Shown here one piece after another: positions 1 to 8,202 of a stretch of 64,000 bases of DNA. Numbering within the stretch: position 1 is the first letter of the stretch; the number at the start of each line of letters is the position of its first letter. The notes under the pieces were generated by a model that worked only from the letters and a program-made list of their open reading frames with translations, was not told where the DNA came from and did no database searches. The stretch is from Acidobacteriota bacterium (lineage in GTDB: Bacteria > Acidobacteriota > Terriglobia > Bryobacterales > Bryobacteraceae): NCBI GenBank assembly GCA_023436715.1, contig JAEZIJ010000096.1, positions 1 through 64,000 of the forward strand, given 5' to 3'. The position numbers were made by a program, and so were the translations under genes.

Positions 1-77
1 CGCGGCTGAGGGCTCCGCTACGGCCGAGGTCGTGCGGTGTGATTCAATACCAATGAAGGGCTGACCGGGTGGAAAAC

Positions 78-120
78 TGTTACCCATGTGCCCGGTCTAG
101 AGTGTTACCCATGTGCCCGG
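78..120. repeat. Tandem IS-end-like repeat
   Basis: Two identical 18-bp copies of TGTTACCCATGTGCCCGG lie at 78-95 and 103-120, 25 bp apart. They are bracketed by a short inverted repeat, CTGACCGG at 61-68 and CCGGTCAG at 121-128. Repeats of this style starting with TGT occur at the ends of IS481-like transposons, so this may be the terminus of an insertion sequence lying left of the window or a solo remnant. No transposase is visible here. The first 170 bases contain no supported gene. Confidence 0.5.
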
Positions 121-170
121 CCGGTCAGGATTCGCGGAGGCGCGCCCGGTGATTTTCAACGGAGGGCGGT

Positions 171-1292
171 TTATCCGAGGGCCACCTGGCGGATCGCCCC
201 AACAATTTCGTGCGTGGTCTCGTCGTCGCCCATCAGTACCCGGTGCGGAAACCAGAACGCGTCGCGCACGCAGGCTTCGGCTACCGGGCACGGATGCACT
301 CTGCACCCGCCCGCCTGGTAAAGCGGGTTCCCGTAAAGCGGATGCGGGTAAAAGGGCGTGCACGGAACTCCCGCCGCCGTTACGCCACGGTGAAACTCGT
401 CCCGCGTCATTCCGGATTTCCGCTCGTCGAGACGGCCGAGGAGCAGGTAGTGCGAGTGCACGTTCACCTGCCGTGGGACTTCCTGGAACCGCAGTCCCGG
501 AACATCCGCCAGGGCCGAGCGGAACAGACCCTCGTTCCGCGCGCGCAGGCAGATTTGTTCGGGAAGGCGTTCCAGTTGCGCCAGCAGAACCGCGGCCTGA
601 AGTGCGGTGATGCGGCAATTCGTCGCGAGCGTGTAATGGTAGAAAAATCCCTCGCCGGCACGCCGCCCCTGGTTGGAAAACGACCGCGCGCGCTCGGCAA
701 AACCGTCGTCGTTGGTGGTGAGCATGCCGCCCTCACCCGCCGTCATGATTTTCGAGTTCTGGAAGCTGAACGACCCCGCAACGCCGATGCTGCCGGCCCT
801 GCGCCCGTTCCACTCCGAGCCGTGCGCGTGCGCAGCGTCTTCGAGGAGCGGAATTCCGTGCGCGGCGGCAAGCGCCGTGAGGCGGTCCATATCAGCCAAA
901 GGGCCGCCGAAGTGCACCGGCAGAATGGCCTTGGTCCGCGGGGTGATTGCCTCGGCGGCGCGCTCCGGGTCGATGTTGAACGTGTAAGGTTCGATATCGA
1001 CGAACACCGGGAGCGCGCCCACGCGCGAGACAGCCGTAGCGGTCGAAACAAATGAGATTGCCGGGACGATCACTTCATCCCCGGGCCCGATGCCGAGCAC
1101 TGCCAGCGCAGTCTCAAGGGTCAGCGTGCCGTTTGCGGAGCTGATTCCGTGGGCGCAGTGCTGAAACGCCGAGAAGTCGCGCTCCAGGCGGGCGACCATC
1201 TCGTTGAAGCCGCCCCACTGCTGGCAGTCAAGCACCTGCCGCAACAGTTCAATCTCGCGTTCGGTATGAATGGGCCAGGCGGGGATCCGCAT
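171..1292 (-). CDS. DegT/DnrJ/EryC1/StrS-family PLP aminotransferase
   Basis: A 373-residue fold-type I PLP enzyme of the sugar aminotransferase group. It normally transfers an amino group to a nucleotide-linked keto-sugar for envelope polysaccharide or cofactor synthesis. The pyridoxal-binding lysine is K181 in SFQNSKIMTAGEGG, preceded by the EDAAHAHGS motif near residues 151-159 that contacts the cofactor. Length is normal for the family. The ATG at 1292 leaves only 15 bp to the convergently read end region of the MBL gene, so the two minus-strand genes (1308-1940 first, then this one) may be co-transcribed. No other sugar-nucleotide gene is adjacent, so the substrate cannot be inferred. 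Confidence 0.87.
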   Translation of the reverse strand: MRIPAWPIHTEREIELLRQVLDCQQWGGFNEMVARLERDFSAFQHCAHGISSANGTLTLETALAVLGIGPGDEVIVPAISFVSTATAVSRVGALPVFVDIEPYTFNIDPERAAEAITPRTKAILPVHFGGPLADMDRLTALAAAHGIPLLEDAAHAHGSEWNGRRAGSIGVAGSFSFQNSKIMTAGEGGMLTTNDDGFAERARSFSNQGRRAGEGFFYHYTLATNCRITALQAAVLLAQLERLPEQICLRARNEGLFRSALADVPGLRFQEVPRQVNVHSHYLLLGRLDERKSGMTRDEFHRGVTAAGVPCTPFYPHPLYGNPLYQAGGCRVHPCPVAEACVRDAFWFPHRVLMGDDETTHEIVGAIRQVALG

Positions 1293-1307
1293 AACCCTTC
1301 AGTGTAC

Positions 1308-1940
1308 CTACAGTCCCCGAAGGAACGGGTTGAATTCCCGTTCGCGGCCCATGTTAGTCGTCCCGCCGTGGCCCGGTATGACGATGGTCTCTTCGGGCAG
1401 CGGGAAGAGTTTGTCGCGAATCGACAGCAGGATTTTGCGGCCATCGCCGCCCGGCAGGTCCGTGCGCCCTATGCTGTCGCGGAACAGTGTGTCGCCGGCG
1501 AGCAGCTTCTTCTCGCCTGGAATCCACAGGCTGATGCTGCCGGGCGTGTGCCCCGGCGTGTGAAGCACTTCGAGGTCCGTGCCGCCTACCCACAACCGGT
1601 CGCCCTCGCGCGCCAGGGTGTCGATTTCCGTGCGCTCCGGCACCGGCACCCCAAGCCAGGCGGCCTGCACTTCGATGCGGTCATACAGCGGGATATCATT
1701 CGCGTTCATCACAACGAGCGCTCCCGTGGCTTCCTTCAGTTGCTGGGCGCCGCCGATGTGATCGAGGTGCGCGTGCGTGATCGCGATCTCCTTCAGCCGC
1801 AGCCCGTGCCGCTCCAGGATTTGGAGGATCTCGGAGACGTTGTCGCCCGGATCGACGACGATCGCCTCTTTCGTCCGTTCGTCGCCGAGGATCGAACAGT
1901 TGCAGGCCAGCATTCCGACGGGCAGGATCTCGTGTATCAT
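1308..1940 (-). CDS. MBL-fold metallo-hydrolase (glyoxalase II-like)
   Basis: A 210-residue metallo-beta-lactamase-fold hydrolase. The metal site is complete: HAHLDH at residues 56-61, then HTPGHTPGS, GDTLF and the C-terminal IPGHGG histidine. This is the short glyoxalase II-like group (YcbL type), which hydrolyses thioesters such as S-lactoylglutathione or related compounds. The substrate of this copy is not readable from sequence. The start ATG at 1940 is only 31 bp from the divergently oriented membrane-protein gene, so the promoters of the two genes must overlap. Confidence 0.85.
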   Translation of the reverse strand: MIHEILPVGMLACNCSILGDERTKEAIVVDPGDNVSEILQILERHGLRLKEIAITHAHLDHIGGAQQLKEATGALVVMNANDIPLYDRIEVQAAWLGVPVPERTEIDTLAREGDRLWVGGTDLEVLHTPGHTPGSISLWIPGEKKLLAGDTLFRDSIGRTDLPGGDGRKILLSIRDKLFPLPEETIVIPGHGGTTNMGREREFNPFLRGL

Positions 1941-1971
1941 TGCGTGCTTTTATTCCTCGTATACTTTCATT

Positions 1972-2415
1972 ATGGTTTCGATCGGTGTGGAAGTGCTTGG
2001 CGTGCTCTCCCGCTGGCTGCACATCGCATCGGCGTTGCTGCTGATCGGTGGCGCCTTTTACGCCCGCAGCGTCGCCGTGCCCGGATTGCACGCACTCCCA
2101 TCCGACGACCGGTTTCAAGTCTGGTCCGTCTTCATTGCGCGCTTCCGCCCCGTGGTCTACGGCGCCATCGCAGGACTGGTGGTTTCCGGGATATACAACC
2201 TGGCGACACATCCGGGGCACACGCGGGTGTACCACATCTGGTTCGGAATCAAGATGCTTTTGTCGGCGCACGTTTTTGCGGCCGCACTGCTGGCCACCAG
2301 GGAGCCCGATGAGAAGCCGGACGAAGAGTCACGGCGCGAGCGCCGCCTTTCGGGCGTTGTCATTTCCGGGCTGATCGTCGTACTGATAGCGGCTTATTTG
2401 AGGCGCATTTACTAG
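1972..2415 (+). CDS. CopD-like small integral membrane protein
   Basis: A 147-residue protein with four hydrophobic segments and a charged loop (REPDEKPDEESRRERR) before the last helix. The pattern RWLHIASALLLIGGAFY near the start and the short helix bundle resemble the CopD/YozB-type membrane domain, which has been linked to copper or haem handling. Function is uncertain. I chose the ATG at 1972 because longer frames run back into the divergent MBL gene. The stop overlaps the GTG start of ygfZ by one base (TAGTG), which indicates translational coupling to that gene. Confidence 0.65.
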   Translation: MVSIGVEVLGVLSRWLHIASALLLIGGAFYARSVAVPGLHALPSDDRFQVWSVFIARFRPVVYGAIAGLVVSGIYNLATHPGHTRVYHIWFGIKMLLSAHVFAAALLATREPDEKPDEESRRERRLSGVVISGLIVVLIAAYLRRIY

Positions 2416-3359
2416 TGGCAAACCACTCCACTCCCGGGTATAAAGCATTCCATGAATCGGCCGCCTGGCTCGATCTGGCGGCGCGCGGGCGGATCCGCAT
2501 CACCGGCGACGACCGTGCGCGCCTGCTCCACGCCATGGTTACCAACCACGTTGAGCAGCTCCAGCCCGGGCAGGGCTGCTACGCACTCTTTCTGAACGCG
2601 CAGGGGCGTATCCTCGGCGACATGAACCTGCTGTGTTTCGAGGATTCGTTTCTGCTCGAGACCGAACCCGAGACGCGCCGCACTTCCTACGCGCACCTGG
2701 ACAAGTACATCATCGCGGACGATGTCACGCTCGATGACGTCACCGATGAGACCGCGGAAATTGGCATCGAAGGACCGAAGGCGGCCCAGATGCTAAGTGC
2801 CGCCGGAGCGCCGGTTCCGGAAGCGCCGTGGTCGCATGCACGCTGGGGAGAGCGCGTGGTTGCGCGAGTGAGCATCACCGGCGCGGCGGGATTTGCAATC
2901 ATCGCCGCGCGGGGAGAGCGGGACGAACTCGCGCGATTGCTCGAATCGGAAGGTGCGGTTCCAGCCACCTCCGAAGATGCGAGGCTCGTCCGGCTCGAGA
3001 ACGGCCGGCCCCGCTACGGCGAGGACTTCACGGAGAAACAACTGCCGCAGGAAACGCAGTTGCTCCACGCGATTCACTTCACCAAGGGCTGCTATCTCGG
3101 GCAGGAGATCGTGGAACGCATACGCTCGCGCGGCGGCGTCCACCGGTTTCTGGTGCGGCTTGTCATCGATGCCGCGGAGCCGCCCTCGCCCGGTACGCCG
3201 CTTCAGACCGCGGGGAAGACCGTGGGGGAAATCACCTCAGCCGCGTTTTCTCCGGCGGAGGGCAGGGTGGTTGCGCTGGGCTACGTGAGGCCGGCTGAAG
3301 TTCCCCCCGGTGCGGCGATCAAGGCGGCGGGCAGCCGGGTCGAGATCAGATCGCGATAG
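2415..3359 (+). CDS. ygfZ: Folate-binding protein YgfZ/GcvT-like
   Basis: A 314-residue member of the YgfZ family (COG0354), tetrahydrofolate-dependent proteins related to the glycine-cleavage T-protein that help build or repair certain Fe-S clusters, including that of MiaB. The diagnostic motif KGCYLGQE with its conserved cysteine is at residues 224-231. The start is GTG at 2415, sharing a base with the stop of the upstream membrane-protein gene. The 3' end overlaps the convergent PHP gene by 14 bp. Confidence 0.88.
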   Translation: MANHSTPGYKAFHESAAWLDLAARGRIRITGDDRARLLHAMVTNHVEQLQPGQGCYALFLNAQGRILGDMNLLCFEDSFLLETEPETRRTSYAHLDKYIIADDVTLDDVTDETAEIGIEGPKAAQMLSAAGAPVPEAPWSHARWGERVVARVSITGAAGFAIIAARGERDELARLLESEGAVPATSEDARLVRLENGRPRYGEDFTEKQLPQETQLLHAIHFTKGCYLGQEIVERIRSRGGVHRFLVRLVIDAAEPPSPGTPLQTAGKTVGEITSAAFSPAEGRVVALGYVRPAEVPPGAAIKAAGSRVEIRSR

Positions 3360-4221
3360 CAGTCTGCGGCTTGCGGCCTCTGAGCGCGTCGAGAACCGAG
3401 CGCGGCACTTCAACGTTTCCGTTCATGCCGGTGCCGAGCGAGATGCCGGGTTTGTTGCCGCCGTGAAAATCCGTGCCGCCTGTAACGGCGAGGTCGTAGC
3501 GCCGGGCCAGCGCCAGATACTGCTCGACTTCACGCGGGCCGTGATCGGAGTGGTAGACCTCGATTGCCTTCAGGTCCATGTCGCGCATCTCGGCGATGAG
3601 TGTTTCCACGAACGCGGAATTTCTGGAGAGGCGCACGGGGTGCGCTACCGCGGGCAGCCCCCCCGCGTCCAGAATTCTTCGTATTCCCTCGGCCGCGCCC
3701 GGCTCCTCGCGCTCCACATAGGCGCGGGCGGATTCGCCAAGATAAACCTCGAATGCCTCATGGATCGATTTCACGTAGCCTTTGCGCAGCATCATCTGAG
3801 CGAAATGCGGGCGCCCGGCCAGGCTGCGGCCAAGTTGCTCAACTTCCTTGAGAGTCACCGCCACTCCGAGCGACTGCAAGCGTTCGGCCAGACGGACGTT
3901 GCGTTCGCGCCGGCTGCGCTGGAGATGTGAGAGCCACGCGCGGAACTCCGGCGCGGGCGGCGCGTCTATGAAGTAGCCGAGCACGTGGACGGACTTGCCC
4001 CGCGCACCGTGTCCGTACCGCAGCTTGGTGCTGAGTTCGATGCCGCAGACTAAATCCAAACCAGCGGCGCGTGCGAGCGGTGCCGCCCGGTCGAAGCCTG
4101 CGAACGTATCGTGATCGGAAATGCCCAACGCTTCCAGCTTCAGGTGGACAGCCGCCTGAACCAATTCTTCAGGCGAGGAAGTGCCATCCGATTCATCGGT
4201 ATGCGTGTGCAGATCAATCAT
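3346..4221 (-). CDS. PHP-domain phosphoesterase (YciV/RNase AM-like)
   Basis: A 291-residue polymerase-and-histidinol-phosphatase-type metallo-phosphoesterase. The first metal motif is DLHTHTDESDG at the N-terminus. GISDHDTFAG follows near residue 38, further histidines lie in HPVRLS, and the closing GGTDFHGG is near residue 255. The family includes 5'-3' exonuclease/3',5'-nucleotide phosphatases of the YciV (RNase AM) type. It is convergent with ygfZ and overlaps it at the 3' ends. The AT-rich stretch upstream of 4221 may hold its promoter. Confidence 0.82.
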   Translation of the reverse strand: MIDLHTHTDESDGTSSPEELVQAAVHLKLEALGISDHDTFAGFDRAAPLARAAGLDLVCGIELSTKLRYGHGARGKSVHVLGYFIDAPPAPEFRAWLSHLQRSRRERNVRLAERLQSLGVAVTLKEVEQLGRSLAGRPHFAQMMLRKGYVKSIHEAFEVYLGESARAYVEREEPGAAEGIRRILDAGGLPAVAHPVRLSRNSAFVETLIAEMRDMDLKAIEVYHSDHGPREVEQYLALARRYDLAVTGGTDFHGGNKPGISLGTGMNGNVEVPRSVLDALRGRKPQTAIAI

Positions 4222-4289
4222 TTTTTTGTTGGGATGAGACGGCCCCCTTTGTATCCCCAGTGTAGCGCAAGCGGGCCGGGATACCGCCC

Positions 4290-5459
4290 TTATGCTCTTT
4301 CAAAGATACCGGCCGCTCCCTGGCCCCCGCTCACGCACATTGTCACCATCCCGTAGGCGGCATTGCTTCTCTCCATTTCGCGCAGAATGGTGGCGGTGAG
4401 CCTTGCGCCGGTACATCCCAGCGGATGTCCCAGCGCGATGCCGCCTCCGTTCGGGTTCACCTTCTCTATGTCCAGCCCGGCCAGCCGGATGACCGCCAGC
4501 GATTGTACGGCGAAGGCTTCGTTCAGCTCGATGACGTCGATATCCTCGAGTTGAAGCCCGGCGAGTTCCAGCGCCTTGGGGATCGCGACGACGGGGCCGA
4601 TTCCCATGAGTTCCGGCGGCACTCCACCTACCGCATAGCTGACGAAGCGCAGCCGCGGCTTCAACCCAAGCTCCCGCGCCTTCCGGTCGGACATCACGAG
4701 CGCGACCGCCGCGCCGTCGCTCGCCAGCGCCGCGTTCCCCGCGGTCACCGTGCCTTGAGCGTCGAAAACCGGCTCGAGTTCCGTGAGTTCTTCGAGCGAA
4801 ATGTCGGCACGGGGCCCTTCATCTTTCGCGAACACGAAGGAGTTGGGCTGGGGTTCGCCGTCTTCGAGCACGGTGCTTTGCACTTCGACCGGCACGATTT
4901 CATCGTCGAACCGGCCCTCTGTCTGCGCTCTGGCCGCGTTCCGATGGCTTTCGAGAGCGAACGTATCGGCATCCTCGCGGGCAATATCGTATTTGCGCCG
5001 CAACGCTTCGGCCGCCAATCCCATGCTGATGTAAATCTCCGGGCGGTGGTCGACGATCCAGGGGTTGGGCGCGACGGTCCCTTTCGGAACCAGGCTCATC
5101 GACTCGACGCCTCCGGCCACAATGATCTGGGCGGAGCCGGCGCGAATGCGGTCGGCGGCGAGCGCGATGGCCTGGAGTCCGGATGCGCAAAACCGGTTGA
5201 TCGTCATCCCCGGTACGAGATCGGGTAAGCCGGCAAGCAGGGCCACATTTCGGGCCATGTTCATGCCGGATTCAGCTTCGGGAAACGCGCATCCGAGAAT
5301 GAGGTCGTCAATCTCGTCCGCCGGCAACTCCGGGGACTGATCTATGAGCGCACGAACGACGGCCGCCGCCAGGTCGTCAGGCCGGGAATTCCGCAAAGCG
5401 CCCTGCGGGGCTTTGCCGATGGCGGTCCGCAAACAATCGACTATTACAGCTTCAGGCAT
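4290..5459 (-). CDS. Acetyl-CoA C-acyltransferase (thiolase)
   Basis: A 389-residue thiolase that condenses or cleaves acyl-CoA and acetyl-CoA. The acylated nucleophile is C91 in NRFCASGLQAI. The second site contains GGGIALGHPLGCTGAR (histidine) and the C-terminal MCVSGGQGAAG cysteine. The sequence resembles degradative FadA-type enzymes rather than biosynthetic PhaA enzymes, but this split is a judgement. It is monocistronic here with no adjacent FadB or acyl-CoA dehydrogenase, so its pathway is not fixed by context. Confidence 0.88.
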   Translation of the reverse strand: MPEAVIVDCLRTAIGKAPQGALRNSRPDDLAAAVVRALIDQSPELPADEIDDLILGCAFPEAESGMNMARNVALLAGLPDLVPGMTINRFCASGLQAIALAADRIRAGSAQIIVAGGVESMSLVPKGTVAPNPWIVDHRPEIYISMGLAAEALRRKYDIAREDADTFALESHRNAARAQTEGRFDDEIVPVEVQSTVLEDGEPQPNSFVFAKDEGPRADISLEELTELEPVFDAQGTVTAGNAALASDGAAVALVMSDRKARELGLKPRLRFVSYAVGGVPPELMGIGPVVAIPKALELAGLQLEDIDVIELNEAFAVQSLAVIRLAGLDIEKVNPNGGGIALGHPLGCTGARLTATILREMERSNAAYGMVTMCVSGGQGAAGIFERA

Positions 5460-5576
5460 ATGATCCGGGAGCCGGGTGGCCGGTCCGTCATTTCAATGTA
5501 AACGAAAAAATCGTTCATTTTCCGAGATATTTGAAAACGCGAATACGGCCAAACTCATCTATGATGGTACTAGTGC

Positions 5577-6611
5577 ATGCAGTTCCGCATGGGGAGATTT
5601 CAAGCAAACGTCCCAACGTGGTTGGCGCCGGCACTGGGCTACGCTGTTTCGATCATATCCTTGGCCTGGTTCCTGCACGGTGTGGATTTTAATGGGGTTG
5701 TCAGGGATTTTCAGGCTCTTCACTGGGGTTGGGTGGCAGTGGCCGTGGTGGCGGATATCGCCGTTTACGTCTTTCAGGCCTGGCGCTGGAACCTGCTTCT
5801 GGGCCCGGTGGTGCGTGTGCCGCTGTGGCGGTCGATACGGGCTATTTACGTCGGACTCTTCACTAACGAAGTTTTCCCGTTGAGGCCCGGTGAGGTTGTC
5901 CGGTCCTACCTTCAGGCGCGCTGGAGCAAAATACCATTTTCCGTCGCTCTCTCGTCGGCTATTATCGAGCGGGTGATCGATGGCATCTGGTTGATGCTGC
6001 TGTTCCTGTTGACTACTCTCTCTGTGCCTTACCCCAGGCTGATTCTCGATATCGGGAAAGGCGTTGGGCTAGTGGTCGTGGCGTTTGCGCTGGCGCTCGG
6101 GCTCGTCATGTTCTGGAAGCAGCACGCGCACGCGGCCTGCCCGAAAACGCGTTGGGGCGCGAAGTTGCGGGTGCTGATCGACGACCTGCACCTGATGGGG
6201 AACTCCAGGTCCTTCTACGCGGCGTTCGCCGCCAGCACACTGTACCTTCTGATTCAGGTGGTGCCGATCTACGCGTTGATGCGCGGCTACGATCTGGATG
6301 TCACTGTGTGGCCTGCGCTTGTGGTTCTCGTCGTTCTCCGGGTGGGCACCGCGGTCCCGCAGGCCCCCGGGAACGTGGGACCGTCCCAGTTGCTGATGGT
6401 GCTTGCGTTGGGCCTGTTCGGCGTCGATAAGACAACCGCGACGGGGCTCTCGCTCATGACATGGGCCGTGATCACGCTTCCGCTGCTCGTGGCCGGTGCA
6501 ATCGCCCTGGCGATGACCGGGCTGAACCTGGGCGAGATACGCCTCCACGCGCACCGGCACATCAGCGCTCCGGTCGTAGTTCCCGAGACGAACGCCGGCA
6601 AGACAAGCTGA
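5577..6611 (+). CDS. Flippase-like LPG-synthase TM-region protein (UPF0104)
   Basis: A 344-residue polytopic protein of the lysylphosphatidylglycerol synthase TM-region family (PF03706), with about eight hydrophobic helices. Family hallmarks are visible: NEVFPLRPGEVVRSY near residues 98-112, the ERVIDG motif near 139, and PQAPGNVGPSQ near 260. Relatives act as lipid or glycolipid translocases, but the substrate is unknown. A second in-frame ATG lies four codons in. A strong 11-bp-arm hairpin follows the gene at 6659-6701 and may terminate it. Confidence 0.8.
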   Translation: MQFRMGRFQANVPTWLAPALGYAVSIISLAWFLHGVDFNGVVRDFQALHWGWVAVAVVADIAVYVFQAWRWNLLLGPVVRVPLWRSIRAIYVGLFTNEVFPLRPGEVVRSYLQARWSKIPFSVALSSAIIERVIDGIWLMLLFLLTTLSVPYPRLILDIGKGVGLVVVAFALALGLVMFWKQHAHAACPKTRWGAKLRVLIDDLHLMGNSRSFYAAFAASTLYLLIQVVPIYALMRGYDLDVTVWPALVVLVVLRVGTAVPQAPGNVGPSQLLMVLALGLFGVDKTTATGLSLMTWAVITLPLLVAGAIALAMTGLNLGEIRLHAHRHISAPVVVPETNAGKTS

Positions 6612-6629
6612 ATCCGAGAGGTCCGTGTC

Positions 6630-6701
6630 AGCCGTGCTGCAAGCCCTTTCCAAGCCACGGGCGTCAGCCTCCGCCGGCCGCTGACCCAGTGGCTGACGCC
6701 C
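6630..6701. repeat. Dispersed intergenic repeat with hairpin
   Basis: Bases 6630-6689 match the reverse complement of 10700-10759 at about 51 of 60 positions by eye without gaps. A perfect 11-bp inverted repeat, GGGCGTCAGCC at 6659-6669 and GGCTGACGCCC at 6691-6701, overlaps it. The hairpin could terminate transcription of the flippase-like gene, although no T-run follows. The copy lies in the gap ahead of the arabinose-type genes and a second copy lies after them. Confidence 0.65.
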
Positions 6702-6777
6702 CAGGTTGACGTCCGCCCGAATTCCTGATGAAATCAACCTTTGCTGTAGTGAAAACGCTTACTTAGGAGTTTGAGGC

Positions 6778-8193
6778 ATGAAAACGCAGATGACTGTGGG
6801 CGTGATCGTCGGCAACCGCGGCTTTTTCCCCGATCACCTCGCCAAGACGGGGCGCGAGGAGATGATCAGCGCGCTCGAGCGGAACTGCCTGAAAGCGGTC
6901 GTCCTCGGTCCGGAGGACACCAAGTACGGCGCCGTCGAGACCCGTGAGGATTCCAGGAAGTGCGCGGCGCTGTTCCGCGAGCATCGCGACAAGATCGACG
7001 GCATTGTCGTTACACTGCCGAATTTCGGCGACGAACGAGGCGTCGCGGACGCCCTGAGGATGGCGGATCTCAACGTCCCCGTGCTGATCCAGGCGACCCC
7101 GGATCAGGTGGGCCGGATGTCCATCGCCGACCGCCGCGACAGCTTCTGCGGCAAGATGTCTCTCTGCAACAACCTCAAGCAGTACGGCATTCCGTACTCG
7201 CTGACCACGCTCCACACCGAGGCCCCGGACTCCGCTCAGTTCAACAAAGATGCCCAGTGGTTCGCCGGCGTGTGCCGGGTGGTGAAGGGTCTGAGGCGCG
7301 CGCGCGTCGGCGCGATCGGGGCGCGGCCCGCGGCGTTCAACACCGTTCGGTACAGCGAGAAGCTGCTCGAAAACAACGGTATCTCCGTCGAGCCGATCGA
7401 CCTTTCAGAGATTTTCGGCCGCGTTGAGCGCATGAAAGATAGCGACGGCGCGGCGCAGGCCAAACTGGCCGAAGTAAAACAGTATGTTTCGACCGATGGC
7501 GTCCCCGAAGCCGCGCTGCTGAAAATGGCGAAGTTCGGCGCGGTGGTCGATCGCTGGATGCAGGACACCGACGTGGCGTTCAGCGCGATTCAGTGCTGGA
7601 CCTCGATGGAAGAGTACTTCGGCGTTGTCCCGTGCACGATCATGAGCATGATGAGCAACAACCTCGTGCCCAGCGCGTGCGAGGTGGATGTTTGCGGCGC
7701 GATCGCCATGTACGCCCTCACCCTCGCTTCGGAGACGCCGAGCGCCCTGCTCGACTGGAACAACAACTACGGCGACGATCCGGACAAGGCGGTCTGTTTC
7801 CATTGCAGCAACCTGCCGAAGCACTTCTTCCAGGATGTCCGGATGGACTACCAGGAGATCATCGCCGGCACCGTCGGCAAGGCGAACACGTTCGGAACCT
7901 GCGTGGGCCGCGTGAAGCCGGGGCCGATGAGCTACGCGCGGTTCTCTACCGACGATTTGAAGGGCGCCATCACCGGCTACGTGGGCGAAGGCGAATTCAC
8001 AAACGATACTCTGAACACGTTCGGCGGGGCCGGGGTGGTCAGGATTCCGAAGATGCAGCAGTTGCTCCGCTACATATGCGAGAACGGTTTTGAGCACCAC
8101 ACGGCGGCGAGCCTTTCGCAGGTTGCGGGGATGGTGCATGAGGCCGCTACGCGGTACTTCGGTTGGGACGTTTACTATCACGGGAAAGCGTAG
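6778..8193 (+). CDS. L-fucose/L-arabinose isomerase-family protein
   Basis: A 471-residue aldose-ketose isomerase of the L-fucose isomerase fold (COG2407 group), shorter than classical FucI of roughly 590 residues. Glu, Asp and His residues for metal binding are expected in the C-terminal half, where YFGVVPC and the histidine in VCFHCSN are visible. It is ten bases upstream of araB on the same strand, so the likely reaction is L-arabinose to L-ribulose. AraA itself is absent from the window. The start ATG at 6778 has AGGAG about ten bases upstream. Substrate is inferred from context only. Confidence 0.8.
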   Translation: MKTQMTVGVIVGNRGFFPDHLAKTGREEMISALERNCLKAVVLGPEDTKYGAVETREDSRKCAALFREHRDKIDGIVVTLPNFGDERGVADALRMADLNVPVLIQATPDQVGRMSIADRRDSFCGKMSLCNNLKQYGIPYSLTTLHTEAPDSAQFNKDAQWFAGVCRVVKGLRRARVGAIGARPAAFNTVRYSEKLLENNGISVEPIDLSEIFGRVERMKDSDGAAQAKLAEVKQYVSTDGVPEAALLKMAKFGAVVDRWMQDTDVAFSAIQCWTSMEEYFGVVPCTIMSMMSNNLVPSACEVDVCGAIAMYALTLASETPSALLDWNNNYGDDPDKAVCFHCSNLPKHFFQDVRMDYQEIIAGTVGKANTFGTCVGRVKPGPMSYARFSTDDLKGAITGYVGEGEFTNDTLNTFGGAGVVRIPKMQQLLRYICENGFEHHTAASLSQVAGMVHEAATRYFGWDVYYHGKA

Positions 8194-8202
8194 AGGTCTC
8201 GA

